Positions 37,863 to 47,582 are shown, counted from the stretch's first letter. The stretch: 64,000 nucleotides of DNA from Chitinibacter fontanus (GCF_013423785.1 NZ_CP058952.1:2569665-2633664), one strand, 5' to 3'. The notes: a model not told the origin generated them from the sequence alone. Numbers and translations: made by a program.

Positions 37863-39187
37863 GCGCAATTTTCGCTTGGGCTAAAATAGTACGTCATCCG
37901 TTTGCGAGGATTTAGATAGGCTAGCACTGGCCGTGGCAACTGGCTGGCTTTGAGAGCCTTGCTGATATTCAAGTCGGGATGCCTTTCCAAATCAAGCACC
38001 ATTGCTTCTTCACGTCCGATGGCCGGATCATGCACTAAGACTTGTGGTTTAAGCGGGCGCGACGAGTTCACCGCCACGACGAGACCATAATGCTCGTTCG
38101 ATAACTGTACGAGTGTCCCTGGTGGGTAAACCCCCAGACTGCGAATTAGTACATTCATCGGCGCGGGGTCAAATTTGGCTTTCTGATGCGAAAACATCAG
38201 TGCCAGTCCTTCATGCGGGGTGAGTGAATCGCCCGGATTGATTTTATTGCAATAGTTATCGTAGGTATTGGCGACCACCAAAATACGCGCTAACGGGTCG
38301 ATTTGTTCCAGCTTAAGTTGTTTCGGGTAGCCGGTGCCATCGCAAAATTCGTGATGCTGCGCGATGATGCTCAATACCTCTGCGGGCAAGTTGGCGCGTT
38401 TTGCGGCATCAACTCCCCATTGGCAGTGTTGTTCTAGCAAGGTCTTTTCGGCGCGGTTTAGGGTGTCGGTTTTTAATAAAATACGATCAGGTACTTCAAC
38501 CTTACCAATATCATGCAGTAAAGAGGCCAGCCCCAAGCGCTCAATGGTCGCGCGTTCTTGTTTCATTTCTTTGGCTAACAACAGCGCTAGCACCGTGGTG
38601 TTGAGTGTATGAAAATATAGATCATCACCCATCGCTTTTTCATTCATTAAATGAATCGCAATGTCATTGTCGGTTAGCAGTGAGTCGAGCATGGTGCCAA
38701 TTAGCTGCTCGGCGGCCGCGATGCTTTCACGCGGGTTGCTGTGCACTTCTTTATTTAGTTTGCGCACGACCACTGCTGCTTGGCTAAATGCTTTGGTGCA
38801 TTCGGCTAGCTGAGCTTTGCGGCGCTGTTGTTCGGCTTGTCGCAGGCGTTTTGCCTCAAGTTCGGCCGCAATCACCGGATCAATTTCAAGCGCTGCTGTT
38901 TCATTTTCCACGACTGGAAGACTGGCGATCGGTGCAGCATTAGGCGCACAATCACTTTTTTCAGGAATGTAGCGAATCTGCTTTAAACCCAGTTTTTTAA
39001 GCGTATTAATCTGCTCGTCAGATTTAACCTTGAAACTGCCGAAAGGAAATGGGTGATCCATCCAATGTAAATCTAGTTGGATGAATAGCCCAATTTGTAA
39101 TTGATCGGGTGAGATGAATACAGCCGTGTCTTCTGAAGCCATGTAAGCGAAAGCATTTACCCTGTGAAATCGGCTTCTAGTATGGCG
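37859..39187 (-). CDS. HD-GYP domain c-di-GMP phosphodiesterase with DUF3391
   Basis: A roughly 440-residue protein. The N-terminal DUF3391-like region (ISPDQLQIGLFIQLDLHW) is followed by a charged helical linker and an HD-GYP domain with LLHDIGKVEVPDRIL and IAQHHEFCDGTGYPKQL. These are the metal and GYP motifs of active c-di-GMP phosphodiesterases. The start is uncertain: ATG 39229 overlaps the divergent pxpB start, so ATG 39187 or 39142 is more likely. It is coupled to the downstream hybrid kinase by ATGA. Confidence 0.9.
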   Translation of the reverse strand, partial: RHTRSRFHRVNAFAYMASEDTAVFISPDQLQIGLFIQLDLHWMDHPFPFGSFKVKSDEQINTLKKLGLKQIRYIPEKSDCAPNAAPIASLPVVENETAALEIDPVIAAELEAKRLRQAEQQRRKAQLAECTKAFSQAAVVVRKLNKEVHSNPRESIAAAEQLIGTMLDSLLTDNDIAIHLMNEKAMGDDLYFHTLNTTVLALLLAKEMKQERATIERLGLASLLHDIGKVEVPDRILLKTDTLNRAEKTLLEQHCQWGVDAAKRANLPAEVLSIIAQHHEFCDGTGYPKQLKLEQIDPLARILVVANTYDNYCNKINPGDSLTPHEGLALMFSHQKAKFDPAPMNVLIRSLGVYPPGTLVQLSNEHYGLVVAVNSSRPLKPQVLVHDPAIGREEAMVLDLERHPDLNISKALKASQLPRPVLAYLNPRKRMTYYFSPSENCA

Positions 39188-39227
39188 CATTTTGAATAAA
39201 TTGGTAGGCTTTGAAGAGTGATTGTGC

Positions 39228-39880
39228 ATGCAGCCATTGATGATTTATCCCTTGGGTGAAACCGCCTTAGTGCTTCAGGCAGACCTTAGTGCGCAGCCGC
39301 GGTTGATTGCGATGGTGCGCGCGTTTGAAACACGCCAGACTGGTCAAGCGCTGTATCAATTGATCTTGGGGGTTGGCAATCTCACCGTACGCTTTAATCC
39401 ACTACAACAATCAGCCGAAGCAGCCTTGAGCTGGTTACAGCAACAATGGGAACTGGCCGCCAATCAGCTCGACGCATTTGCACCGACCTGCGTCGAGATT
39501 CCGGTGCAATACGGTGGCGAAGCCGGGCCTGATTTGGCCTCTGTGGCCGAGCAAGCGGGCATGACGCCGCAGCAGGTGATCGAGGCGCATGCCACGCCAA
39601 GCTATGACGTGCTGTGCATTGGGTTTTTGCCTGGTTTTCCGTATTTGGCCGGTTTGCCAGCATCGATTGCGACGCCACGGCACGCTGAGCCGCGTTTGAG
39701 CGTGCCCGCGGGCTCGGTGGGGATTGGGGGCGCGCAAACTGGTATTTATCCGTGTGCTAGCCCGGAGGGTGGCAGCTGATTGGGCGGACTGATTTTGCAT
39801 TATTTGATCGCCACGCCAGCCAGCCCTGCCGCTTGCGGGCGGGTGATTGTGTGCGCTTTGTACCCCAGGAGCGAGTATGA
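39228..39880 (+). pseudogene. pxpB: 5-oxoprolinase subunit PxpB, frameshifted
   Basis: PxpB (KipI-like) is the ATPase subunit of the bacterial 5-oxoprolinase PxpABC. The frame is intact to residue about 180 with CIGFLPGFPYLAGLP and the RLSVPAGSVGIGGAQTGIYP motif. It then reads SPEGGS and stops at 39777-39779. In the -1 frame the expected ending continues as [14 protein letters not shown] ... VRFVPQERV and stops at 39880, overlapping the pxpC ATG as ATGA. A single lost G in the CCGGAGGG tract (about 39764-39771) explains this; restoring it gives the family consensus [11 protein letters not shown]. Either a recent mutation or a sequencing error. Confidence 0.8.
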
Positions 39881-40836
39881 AAGCCCCTCATCCATTAATT
39901 TTGCAAGTAGAAAAAGCCGGTGTGCAAACCACGGTGCAAGACTTGGGGCGGCCACAAGGTGCCAGCTGGGGGCTGCCGGTTGGTGGCGCGGCGGATGGTT
40001 TTGCTTTGCAAGTGGTGAATTTGCTGCTGGGCAATCCGCATGATGCGGCGGCATTGGAAATCACGCTGGGCGGTTTTCGCGCCCGTTTTGCCCACACCAG
40101 CTCGTTTGCACTGGCGGGCGCCGATTGCGATGCGCGGCTGGATGGCCGTCGCCTATTGCCCAATGCAGTTTATCGCGGGGTGAAAGGGCAGGTGTTGAGT
40201 TTGGGCACGCCTTTGTATGGCGCGCGCAGCTATCTAACCTTGCCCGGTGGCATTGAGGTGCCTGAATTATGGGGCAGCCGCTCGACGCTCTTGGCGGCCG
40301 GTTTGGGCGGCATGGCGGGACGTGCTTTGATCAAAGGCGACCAACTCGCCGCACGGCGGCGGGATAAATCGCGTCCGCAGTGCGCGATTGCGATGCCCGA
40401 GCGCGGCGAAGTGTTGCGCTTTATTGCCGGCCCGCAGTGGGAGCAATTGGGTGGTGAGGCGCAAAAGTTGTTTTGCAATCAAAGCTGGAAAATCGATATA
40501 CAGAGTAACCGTATGGGCTTGAAGCTATCTGGTAGTATGCTTCAGATGGAGATACCCCTAGAGATGGCCTCGCATGCAGTAATGGCCGGTACGGTGCAAT
40601 TGCCGCGTGGTGGTCAGCCGATTATTTTGCTCAGCGATGCGCAAGTGACTGGTGGCTATCCGGTGATTGCGCAAATTATTCAGGCTGATTTGTGGCGACT
40701 GGGGCAATTGCGCGCGGGTGAGAGCGTGTATCTGCTGCCGGTTGATCAGCCGACTGCGCTCGATGCCTTGGCCTTGCAGCAAGCATGGTTCAAACGTGTG
40801 GCAGCTACGCTGGCCGCGCACTGCAAACATGCATAA
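39877..40836 (+). CDS. pxpC: 5-oxoprolinase subunit PxpC
   Basis: A 319-residue PxpC (KipA-like, biotin-dependent carboxyltransferase-related) subunit of 5-oxoprolinase, which converts 5-oxoproline to glutamate with ATP. Signatures: [59 protein letters not shown], and [13 protein letters not shown]. The ATG at 39877 overlaps the restored pxpB stop, so the two were translationally coupled. Confidence 0.93.
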   Translation: MKAPHPLILQVEKAGVQTTVQDLGRPQGASWGLPVGGAADGFALQVVNLLLGNPHDAAALEITLGGFRARFAHTSSFALAGADCDARLDGRRLLPNAVYRGVKGQVLSLGTPLYGARSYLTLPGGIEVPELWGSRSTLLAAGLGGMAGRALIKGDQLAARRRDKSRPQCAIAMPERGEVLRFIAGPQWEQLGGEAQKLFCNQSWKIDIQSNRMGLKLSGSMLQMEIPLEMASHAVMAGTVQLPRGGQPIILLSDAQVTGGYPVIAQIIQADLWRLGQLRAGESVYLLPVDQPTALDALALQQAWFKRVAATLAAHCKHA

Positions 40837-40907
40837 ATCGAGCCAACATAAATAGAAGAGGTCTAAATGCAGTGCGCAAGCGCGGTTGTCTCACTTACAA
40901 TGGTGTC

Positions 40908-41672
40908 ATGAAAACTCATCTCGATTTAAATGCTGATCTGGGCGAAGGCTATCCCTTGGATGCGCAGCTCATGCCGCTGATTAGCTCGGCCAATATTGCC
41001 TGTGGTGGTCACGCCGGCGATGTTGATAGCATCCGCGCCACCGTGCGTTTGGCGCATCAGCACCATGTACGCATTGGCGCGCATCCGAGCTACCCCGACC
41101 GCGAAGGCTTTGGTCGCAAAAGCATGACGCTGACGCCCAGCCAGCTGGTGTTTAGCCTCACCGCGCAATTGTGGGCGATCAAAGCCGTGAGTATCGAAGA
41201 GGGCGTGTCGGTGGCCTACGTTAAACCACACGGCGCGCTGTATAACGACGCCGCACGCGATCCCGAACTGGCGCGCCAAATCGCGCAACTAATCCGCGAA
41301 ATCGACCCCGATCTAGCGCTAATGGGGCTGGCTGGTAGCGAGCTGGTGCTGGCAGGGCGTAATGCAGGTTTGACAGTGATCGAAGAAGGCTTTGCTGATC
41401 GCGCTTATTTGCCCGATGGTAGCTTGATGCCGCGTGATCAGCCCGGTGCGGTGTTGGAACAGATTGACGACGTGGTGGTGCAAGCCCTAGCGCTCAGCCA
41501 GCGGGTAGATTCGCTCTGTCTGCACGGCGACAATCCTGCCGCCATCGCTCAAGCTCAAGCGATCCGCACGGCATTACAAAACGCCGGAATTCGGATTAGC
41601 GCCTTTGATGATCCGCGTGACGCGATTGTCGGTGATCCGGCTTTGAATGAAGTGGCGCTGGATAGTGATTGA
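40908..41672 (+). CDS. pxpA: 5-oxoprolinase subunit PxpA (LamB/YcsF family)
   Basis: A 254-residue LamB/YcsF family protein, PxpA. The N-terminus LDLNADLGEGYPLD, then SSANIACGGHAGD, RIGAHPSYPDREGFGRK, YVKPHGALYN and LCLHGDNP are all hallmark motifs. The start at 40908 gives the standard N-terminus. It follows pxpC after 71 bp and completes the pxpBCA set, so if pxpB is truly broken the pathway may be impaired. Confidence 0.95.
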   Translation: MKTHLDLNADLGEGYPLDAQLMPLISSANIACGGHAGDVDSIRATVRLAHQHHVRIGAHPSYPDREGFGRKSMTLTPSQLVFSLTAQLWAIKAVSIEEGVSVAYVKPHGALYNDAARDPELARQIAQLIREIDPDLALMGLAGSELVLAGRNAGLTVIEEGFADRAYLPDGSLMPRDQPGAVLEQIDDVVVQALALSQRVDSLCLHGDNPAAIAQAQAIRTALQNAGIRISAFDDPRDAIVGDPALNEVALDSD

Positions 41673-41727
41673 TGGGGTATTGCTATCAAGCTAATTTTTT
41701 ATATTGGCTCTGTGGCAATACCCTACG
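41671..41727. repeat. GGGGTATTGC...GCAATACCC intergenic inverted repeat
   Basis: GGGGTATTGC right after the pxpA stop pairs with GCAATACCC(TAC) about 35 bases later. It lies between convergent genes; no T-run, so it is not a standard terminator. A close relative is at 48947-48998. Confidence 0.55.
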
Positions 41728-41728
41728 G

Positions 41729-42529
41729 TTATATTTTATCCAGCCAAGCTAGCAAAGCTGCGCTCAGTTGTGGTTGGGTGCGATCGCACATCATCGCGTG
41801 ACCGGCTTCGGGCAGCATGATTGGGCTGACTCCCCATGCTTGCGCGGTGATTTGTACATCGCTAAACGGGATGATGCTGTCGTCGCCTGCGCCAAGTACC
41901 AGCACCGGAAACTTTGGAAAGCGGGGTAGGTTTTTCCACCATTGCGGCATCCATAGCTCGGATAGCGCCGTCATGGATTCAAGCTGTGCGTGCTGGGCGA
42001 AATCGTCAACTACGCTCATTGGCGTGTTTTTGGCGAACAGCAGATGTTGTAGTAGCGCCGATTCGGGCTTGCTGGTATGGCCCAGTGCAAAGCTTTGCAG
42101 CCCCATTAGCAAATTGGGGTGTAGCGCCGACATATAGCTGAGCGAGCCCGATAAGCCATACGGTGGAATGCTGGCGATCAGTGCGAGGCCAGCGATGGTG
42201 TGGCGCTCGGCAATTTGTTGTGCCAGATAGCCGCCCAAGGAATGCCCGATCAGAATACATGGCTCGCCTATCGTGGCGAGGGTGGCTTCGACATCGGCCA
42301 GATAATCATTGATCGTGGCGCTGGCAAGCATCAGCGCGCCTTCGCTGTGGCCGTGGCCGCGCAGGCTCAGCGCGTAGCTTTCCCAACCCGCAGCGGCCAG
42401 ATCTTGCTGCACTTGTTGCCAGCACCACGCGCCGGCAAATGCGCCGTGCAGCAGCAGGATTGGGGGGCTTTGCGTTGAATGCTGGGCGGGGACATGCAGT
42501 AATTCCAGTTGGATCGGGCTGAAGGCCAT
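41729..42529 (-). CDS. alpha/beta hydrolase
   Basis: A 266-residue alpha/beta-hydrolase fold protein. The oxyanion region is LLLHGAFAGAWCW, the nucleophile elbow GHSLGG, the acid probably in LGAGDDSIIP and the catalytic His in PEAGHAMMCD. There is no signal peptide. The substrate cannot be told from sequence. It starts 12 bases after the spermidine-synthase-like gene on the same strand, so the two form an operon. Confidence 0.9.
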   Translation of the reverse strand: MAFSPIQLELLHVPAQHSTQSPPILLLHGAFAGAWCWQQVQQDLAAAGWESYALSLRGHGHSEGALMLASATINDYLADVEATLATIGEPCILIGHSLGGYLAQQIAERHTIAGLALIASIPPYGLSGSLSYMSALHPNLLMGLQSFALGHTSKPESALLQHLLFAKNTPMSVVDDFAQHAQLESMTALSELWMPQWWKNLPRFPKFPVLVLGAGDDSIIPFSDVQITAQAWGVSPIMLPEAGHAMMCDRTQPQLSAALLAWLDKI

Positions 42530-42541
42530 GGCAATCTCGGC

Positions 42542-43360
42542 TTAGGTACTGCGTTTAGGGGTTAAGGGCTCCAGCCCATCGGCGGCGCGCAGCGCGCGCG
42601 ATAGACGTTGACCCAAATTCATCAAATCAATGCTGTGCTGATCGGCACGCAGGCGACAATAGTGCTGCAAGGTTTTTTGCGCAGGTAGTCGCGAATTATT
42701 AAAGCCATACACAATCCGGTTGGCGCAGCCATCGGCACCGATGGCTAGCGCGGTATCGTCGAAAATGGTGCGAATACGCTGGTAATAGCTCTCGAAACGC
42801 TTATCACTGCCCCATAGATTGACGACCAGTATGCCTTGGGGGCTAAGCCGCGTGCGGCACAGATCAAAAAACGCATTGCTGGCGATATTGTCCGGCATGC
42901 CTTGCGGGCCGTAGGCGTCGATCATCAGCACATCAAAAGCTTGGGTGCAGATTTTGAGCCAATCAGCGCCATCGGCACAATGCACCCGCAGGCGCGGGCT
43001 ATCAAATGGAATCTGGAAGTGATGGCCCAAATCAATCACGCGCTGATCGATCTCGGCCACGCTAATCTGGCTACTGGGTAGGTAGTGATGACAATACTTG
43101 GCCAGCGATCCACCACCCATGCCAATCATGCCAATTTGCTGGGTATGTTCCTGTATCAAAACACTGCCAAGCATTGCACGTGTATACCCAAGCATTAGAT
43201 CATTGGGCTTGGCACGTTTCATCCGACTCTGGACTGTGGCCAGATCAAACATTAGCGAGACTTCATCGCCTTCATCGTAAACAAAAGGTTTACCGGACTC
43301 GGTTTCGCGCAGCAGTGCGGCAAAGCTGTCGCTAAAAAAATTGGTGTTACTTGAAGTCAC
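42542..43360 (-). CDS. spermidine synthase-like methyltransferase-fold protein
   Basis: A 272-residue protein with the spermidine/spermine synthase Rossmann fold: IGMIGMGGGSLAKYCHHYLP (nucleotide loop), ISVAEIDQRVIDLG and VHCADGADWL, then DVLMIDAYGPQGMP. The spermidine synthase N-terminal beta-domain is reduced, so true polyamine synthesis is doubtful; many such proteins are annotated only as spermidine synthase-like. Start GTG 43360 with AGGA upstream. In an operon with the hydrolase. Confidence 0.85.
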   Translation of the reverse strand: MTSSNTNFFSDSFAALLRETESGKPFVYDEGDEVSLMFDLATVQSRMKRAKPNDLMLGYTRAMLGSVLIQEHTQQIGMIGMGGGSLAKYCHHYLPSSQISVAEIDQRVIDLGHHFQIPFDSPRLRVHCADGADWLKICTQAFDVLMIDAYGPQGMPDNIASNAFFDLCRTRLSPQGILVVNLWGSDKRFESYYQRIRTIFDDTALAIGADGCANRIVYGFNNSRLPAQKTLQHYCRLRADQHSIDLMNLGQRLSRALRAADGLEPLTPKRST

Positions 43361-43447
43361 AAAAATCCTAGTTTGGTCAAAGTTTAATTGGCAGGGAGGT
43401 CTAAACTGATCATGTTGAAGACGCTCTCTTAAAGTTGGCCCAACACT

Positions 43448-45106
43448 ATGATCGCAGCAATTGAAGCTAAGCGGGCAGGATTATTTAGCCGTCAGCACAT
43501 CTTACCCAATTTAATCGCCGGAGTCGTGGTGGGCGTGGTCGCGCTGCCGTTGGCGATGGCGTTTGCGATAGCCAGCGGGGCCAAACCCGAGCAGGGGATT
43601 TATACCGCGCTGATCGCCGGGATCGTCGTTGGCCTGTGCGGCGGTAGCCGCTTGCAAATCGCCGGGCCAACCGGCGCATTTATTGTGATTTTGGCGGCGA
43701 TTACTGCGCAGCATGGCATTGTCGGGCTGGAAATCGCCACAATGATGGCCGGTGTGATTTTGCTGCTGATGGGGCTGGCCAAGCTGGGCGGGGTAATCAA
43801 GTTTATCCCCGCGCCGGTGATTGTGGGTTTTACCGCGGGCATTGGCGTGATTATCTGGACCGGCCAATGGCCCGCTTTTTTTGGTATTCCCAGCCCTGCG
43901 GCGACGCATTTTCACGAAAAACTATGGTTAATGCTGCACAGCCTGCCAAGTTTGCATCTGGCCACCACTGCGCTGGCGGCCTTGGGGCTGAGTCTGCTGT
44001 TAATCACCCCCAAAGTACCGTATCTAAATAAACTGCCCGGCCCCTTGGTGGCGATGCTGGTGGTGACGCTGATTCAATATTTTGGCCAGTTTGCTGGTGT
44101 GGCGACCATCGGCTCGGCCTTTGGCGGTATTCCGCAAGGCTTGCCCAGCTTCGCCTGGCCCGATATTACGATGGCGCGGGTGATCGAGCTGATCGGCCCG
44201 GCGTTTACGATTGCGATGCTCGGCGCGATTGAATCGCTATTGTCGGCGGTGGTCGCCGATGGCATGGCGGGTACGCGGCATGACTCAAATCAGGAGCTGA
44301 TCGGGCAGGGCTTGGCCAATATGGTGATTCCGCTCTTTGGTGGCTTTGCCGCCACCGGGGCGATTGCCCGCACCGCGACCAATATCCGCAATGGCGGTAC
44401 CAGCCCGTTGTCCTCGGTGGTGCACTCGCTGGTGCTGTTGCTGATTTTGCTGTTTCTCGCGCCGCTGGCAGCGAGCATTCCACTGGCCGTATTGGCGGCA
44501 ATTTTGTTTGTCGTGGCGTGGAATATGAGCGAAGTGAAGCATTTCTGGTATATGGCCACGCACGCCCCGCGCGCCGATGTGGCGGTGTTGCTGATTACCT
44601 TTGTGCTGACGGTGTTTGCTGATTTGGTGGTGGCGGTGAATATCGGTGTGATATTGGCAACGATGCATTTCCTGCGCCGCATGTCGATGTCGGTCGAAGT
44701 TTGCCCGCAAGATGAGAAAGAGCTGGCCATGGACCTACTCAGCCAAGGCATGGTGGAGCTACCGAAAGGTGTGCTGGTGTATGCAATTGAAGGGCCGTTT
44801 TTCTTTGGCGCGGTAGAGAATTTCCAGCGTGTATTGCACGATACGCACACCGACCCCAAAGTGCTGATTATCCGCCTGCAACGTGTGCCGTTTATGGATA
44901 TGACCGGCTTGCAAACATTAGACGAAGTGATCGCCGCACTGCAAAAACGCGGTGTGGTGGTGATCTTGTGCGAGGCCAATAGCGCGGTGGCTGCAAAACT
45001 AAATCGTTCCGGGGTTGCCAGTACCGTTCAGATTGATAATTTGCTACCTAGCTTTGCCGCAGCGATCAATCGTGCTGATGCGCTGTGTCAAGAAGGGCCA
45101 AAATAA
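43448..45106 (+). CDS. SulP family anion transporter with STAS domain
   Basis: A 552-residue SulP transporter. The N-terminal membrane domain (about 20-410, some 12-14 spans) includes GVVVGVVALPLAMAFAIASG and AGPTGAFIVILA, and AMLGAIESLLSAVVADGM. The cytoplasmic STAS domain (about 430-545) has VLVYAIEGPFFFGAVENF and RVPFMDMTGLQTL. Relatives move sulfate, bicarbonate or dicarboxylates; substrate unresolved. The ATG is preceded by no strong ribosome site. The gene is divergent from the spermidine-synthase-like gene. Confidence 0.93.
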   Translation: MIAAIEAKRAGLFSRQHILPNLIAGVVVGVVALPLAMAFAIASGAKPEQGIYTALIAGIVVGLCGGSRLQIAGPTGAFIVILAAITAQHGIVGLEIATMMAGVILLLMGLAKLGGVIKFIPAPVIVGFTAGIGVIIWTGQWPAFFGIPSPAATHFHEKLWLMLHSLPSLHLATTALAALGLSLLLITPKVPYLNKLPGPLVAMLVVTLIQYFGQFAGVATIGSAFGGIPQGLPSFAWPDITMARVIELIGPAFTIAMLGAIESLLSAVVADGMAGTRHDSNQELIGQGLANMVIPLFGGFAATGAIARTATNIRNGGTSPLSSVVHSLVLLLILLFLAPLAASIPLAVLAAILFVVAWNMSEVKHFWYMATHAPRADVAVLLITFVLTVFADLVVAVNIGVILATMHFLRRMSMSVEVCPQDEKELAMDLLSQGMVELPKGVLVYAIEGPFFFGAVENFQRVLHDTHTDPKVLIIRLQRVPFMDMTGLQTLDEVIAALQKRGVVVILCEANSAVAAKLNRSGVASTVQIDNLLPSFAAAINRADALCQEGPK

Positions 45107-45216
45107 TTCTAAAAATATCAAGCAGGGATCCTTTTTGCTCCCGCCGCGCCCTATCTAGCGCGCGGTGCGCAGGGTAGAATTGCGTTTTTCTGCCTACTTC
45201 TAGCGACCCTGCGTGT

Positions 45217-46044
45217 ATGTCTGCTTCCCGTATTTCTCCAGCCTCTTTGCCTTCGCACCCGATTGGGGTTTTTGATTCGGGCGTCGGTGGCCTGACCGTC
45301 GTACGGGCTTTGATGGATAGGCTACCGTTTGAAAATATCATCTATTTTGGTGATACCGCACGCGTGCCGTATGGTGTGAAATCGGTGGCGACGATTGAGC
45401 ATTACACACAGCAAATTGCAGATTTTTTGCAGCAACAAGACGTTAAAATGCTGATTATTGCCTGCAATACGATGGCCGCGGTGGCGGCGGATAAAGTGCG
45501 CGCTAGTGCCAAAGTGCCGGTTCTCGATGTGATTGAAGCGGGCGCAAAAAACGCCGTGGCGCATACCAAAACCGGCGGCATCGGCGTGATTGGCACGCCA
45601 ACAACGATTAATTCAAATGCCTATGCGCGCGCAATTCATCAGCTCAATCCGGCCACCCGTGTTTATTCGCAAGCCTGCCCGTTGTTTGTGCCGCTGGTGG
45701 AAGAGGGCTGGTTAGAGCATGCCGTGACGCGGCTTACCGCGCAGGAATATTTGAAGCCGGTGTTTGTGGAGTCGATCGATACCCTCGTGCTTGGTTGCAC
45801 GCATTACCCACTGATTAAGCCTTTATTGCTGGATGTGTGCGGTAATCGTATGCAGCTGGTCGATTCGGCTTTGTCGATCGCCGATCAAACGGCCGAAATA
45901 TTGCAAAGCAGTGGTTTAGCTAATCCCGCGCACAGCATGCCGGAATATCGTTTTGTGGTGACTGATTTGCCGGTGAAATTTCAAACCATTGGTGAGCGCT
46001 TCCTCGGGCGCAGCCTTGGTAAAATTGAACTAACCCAGCTTTAA
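45217..46044 (+). CDS. murI: glutamate racemase
   Basis: A 275-residue cofactor-independent racemase supplying D-glutamate for peptidoglycan. GVFDSGVGGLTVVRAL, FGDTARVPYG, IIACNTMAAVAA (first catalytic Cys) and LVLGCTHYPL (second catalytic Cys) are all present. The first 15 residues are a short extension. It has its own hairpin downstream. Confidence 0.96.
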   Translation: MSASRISPASLPSHPIGVFDSGVGGLTVVRALMDRLPFENIIYFGDTARVPYGVKSVATIEHYTQQIADFLQQQDVKMLIIACNTMAAVAADKVRASAKVPVLDVIEAGAKNAVAHTKTGGIGVIGTPTTINSNAYARAIHQLNPATRVYSQACPLFVPLVEEGWLEHAVTRLTAQEYLKPVFVESIDTLVLGCTHYPLIKPLLLDVCGNRMQLVDSALSIADQTAEILQSSGLANPAHSMPEYRFVVTDLPVKFQTIGERFLGRSLGKIELTQL

Positions 46045-46068
46045 ACCCCGGAAAGTACCAAAAATACC

Positions 46069-46094
46069 AAAGCCCGATGAAATCATCGGGCTTT
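46069..46094 (+). terminator. murI hairpin terminator
   Basis: AAAGCCCGATGA with TCATCGGGCTTT around AA. The T-run is short (CTTTGCTTTG). Confidence 0.75.
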
Positions 46095-46129
46095 GCTTTG
46101 CGTACAATATGAATTACGCAACCGGCATG

Positions 46130-46333
46130 TTATGCCGATTGCCGACGCGCTTGCTGCCGATCAAACAGGATACATTCGATAGCTTCGCGCATCGAATGGG
46201 CTTTGAAGGTTGAAAACGCGCTTGGCCGCTGCGTGATTAATTCATGTAAACCTTGCTCTAGCGTTTCCAGCTCGCTATCGGGCAGCTCATATAGCCAGTC
46301 GTAGGGCGCGGAGCCAATGCTGGGCCTGTGCAT
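46130..46333 (-). CDS. small hypothetical protein
   Basis: A 67-residue soluble protein starting at ATG 46333 with AAGGTG seven bases upstream; a GTG at 46342 would add three residues. It is rich in acidic and helix-forming residues (DWLYELPDSELETLEQGLHELI), then SMREAIECILFDRQQARR. No family recognised. It is divergent from lrgA with about 140 bp between. Confidence 0.6.
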   Translation of the reverse strand: MHRPSIGSAPYDWLYELPDSELETLEQGLHELITQRPSAFSTFKAHSMREAIECILFDRQQARRQSA

Positions 46334-46473
46334 AAATGACACCTTTTTGACGAATGCTTTCTTGAAAGTTAATCGAATTTTTGGTTTTTTAAAGCAACTA
46401 CAGATGAATGGCGGGCCGCTTTTCTCTGTGCGGACATTGAGTTCATCAGGCGTTTTAGCCGAGGTATATAGCC

Positions 46474-46851
46474 ATGTTATATGGGGTGACCATCATTTTT
46501 GCAGCATTATTTGCGGGCGAAGCGCTGTCGCGTTTGGCGCATCTGCCGGTGCCCGGCTCGGTAATGGGCATGCTGCTATTGTTGCTGTTGGCTTTATGGC
46601 GCCAAGGTTTTGATGCCCGAGTTACTCACTTTGCCACGCATTTATTGCGTTACTTAGCACTGCTATTTATTCCCGCTGGCGTAGGTTTAATGACCTTGAG
46701 CGACAAAATTGGTAGTCAAGGTTTGGCTTTGATATTGACGATGGTGTTTTCTACCCTGATCACCATGGCGGTGACGGCGTGGGTTTTGCAGTTCTTGTTA
46801 AAGCGACAAGCGGCAAAAAATCAAGCGCGCTCACAGGAGGTACAGCCATGA
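46474..46851 (+). CDS. lrgA: CidA/LrgA family holin-like membrane protein
   Basis: A 125-residue protein with four membrane helices and the family hallmark LPVPGSVMGMLLLLLLAL, plus LLFIPAGVGLM. In Staphylococcus, LrgA/CidA act as holin/antiholin-like controllers of murein hydrolase export; in other bacteria LrgAB has been linked to pyruvate or other small-molecule transport. GAGG precedes the ATG. The TGA overlaps the lrgB ATG (ATGA). Confidence 0.92.
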   Translation: MLYGVTIIFAALFAGEALSRLAHLPVPGSVMGMLLLLLLALWRQGFDARVTHFATHLLRYLALLFIPAGVGLMTLSDKIGSQGLALILTMVFSTLITMAVTAWVLQFLLKRQAAKNQARSQEVQP

Positions 46852-47582
46852 CTTGGCAGACTGTTTGGCAGCCATTGACGCAAATTCCAATTATCTGGTT
46901 GCTGCTAACCCTTGGCGCCTATGTGATCAGCGAAGGGATTTATCTGGCGGCGGGGCGTTTTCCGAAATTGCAGCCAGTACTGCATCCGGTATTACTGAGT
47001 GTGATCATGCTGATTACATTGTTGCACTACACCCAAGTATCCTACGGTACTTATTTTGCGGGGGCGATGCCAATTCATTTATTGCTGGGCCCAGCTACGG
47101 TGGCTTTGGCAATCCCTTTGTATGCCAATTTGCAGCGGGTTCGTGAATACCTCGCTCCGTTGTTAATTGCTTTATTGGTTGGCTCACTGCTCGGGATTTT
47201 GTCTGGTTTATTGATCGGACACGCACTCGGTTTATCGCCGACGAGTTTGATTTCAATCGCGCCAAAATCAGTGACGACCCCGATTGCAATGGCCTTGGCC
47301 CAGCATGCAGGTGGGAATGTGTCGCTAGCGGCAGGATTTGTGATCTTGACTGGGATTTGTGGTGCCGTATTAGCAGTGCCTTTGTTTCAATTACTTCGTG
47401 TTGATAATGAAATTGCGCAAGGTTTTGCTATGGGGATTGCTGCACACGGGGTGGGAACCTCTCGCGCTTTGCAAATGTCTGAAACAACTGGAGCATTTGC
47501 TGGGTTGGCGATGGGATTGAACGGGGTGCTGACATCGCTGATTTTATCGCTGGTGTTAAGTGGCTGGTTTTACTTCTTTTAA
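46848..47582 (+). CDS. lrgB: LrgB family membrane protein
   Basis: A 244-residue LrgB protein with eight or so hydrophobic segments. Family motifs: LLGPATVALAIPLYANL, SIAPKSVTTPIAMALA and IAAHGVGTSRALQ. AGGAGG lies within lrgA just before the ATG, and the ATGA overlap shows coupling. The stop shares one base with the ATG of the next gene, extending the operon to three or more genes. Confidence 0.94.
   Translation: MTWQTVWQPLTQIPIIWLLLTLGAYVISEGIYLAAGRFPKLQPVLHPVLLSVIMLITLLHYTQVSYGTYFAGAMPIHLLLGPATVALAIPLYANLQRVREYLAPLLIALLVGSLLGILSGLLIGHALGLSPTSLISIAPKSVTTPIAMALAQHAGGNVSLAAGFVILTGICGAVLAVPLFQLLRVDNEIAQGFAMGIAAHGVGTSRALQMSETTGAFAGLAMGLNGVLTSLILSLVLSGWFYFF

Noticed and set aside
44285..44979. 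Long minus-strand frames opposite the SulP gene
   Set aside because: His/Gln/Arg-rich shadow translation; the plus strand has a full transporter.
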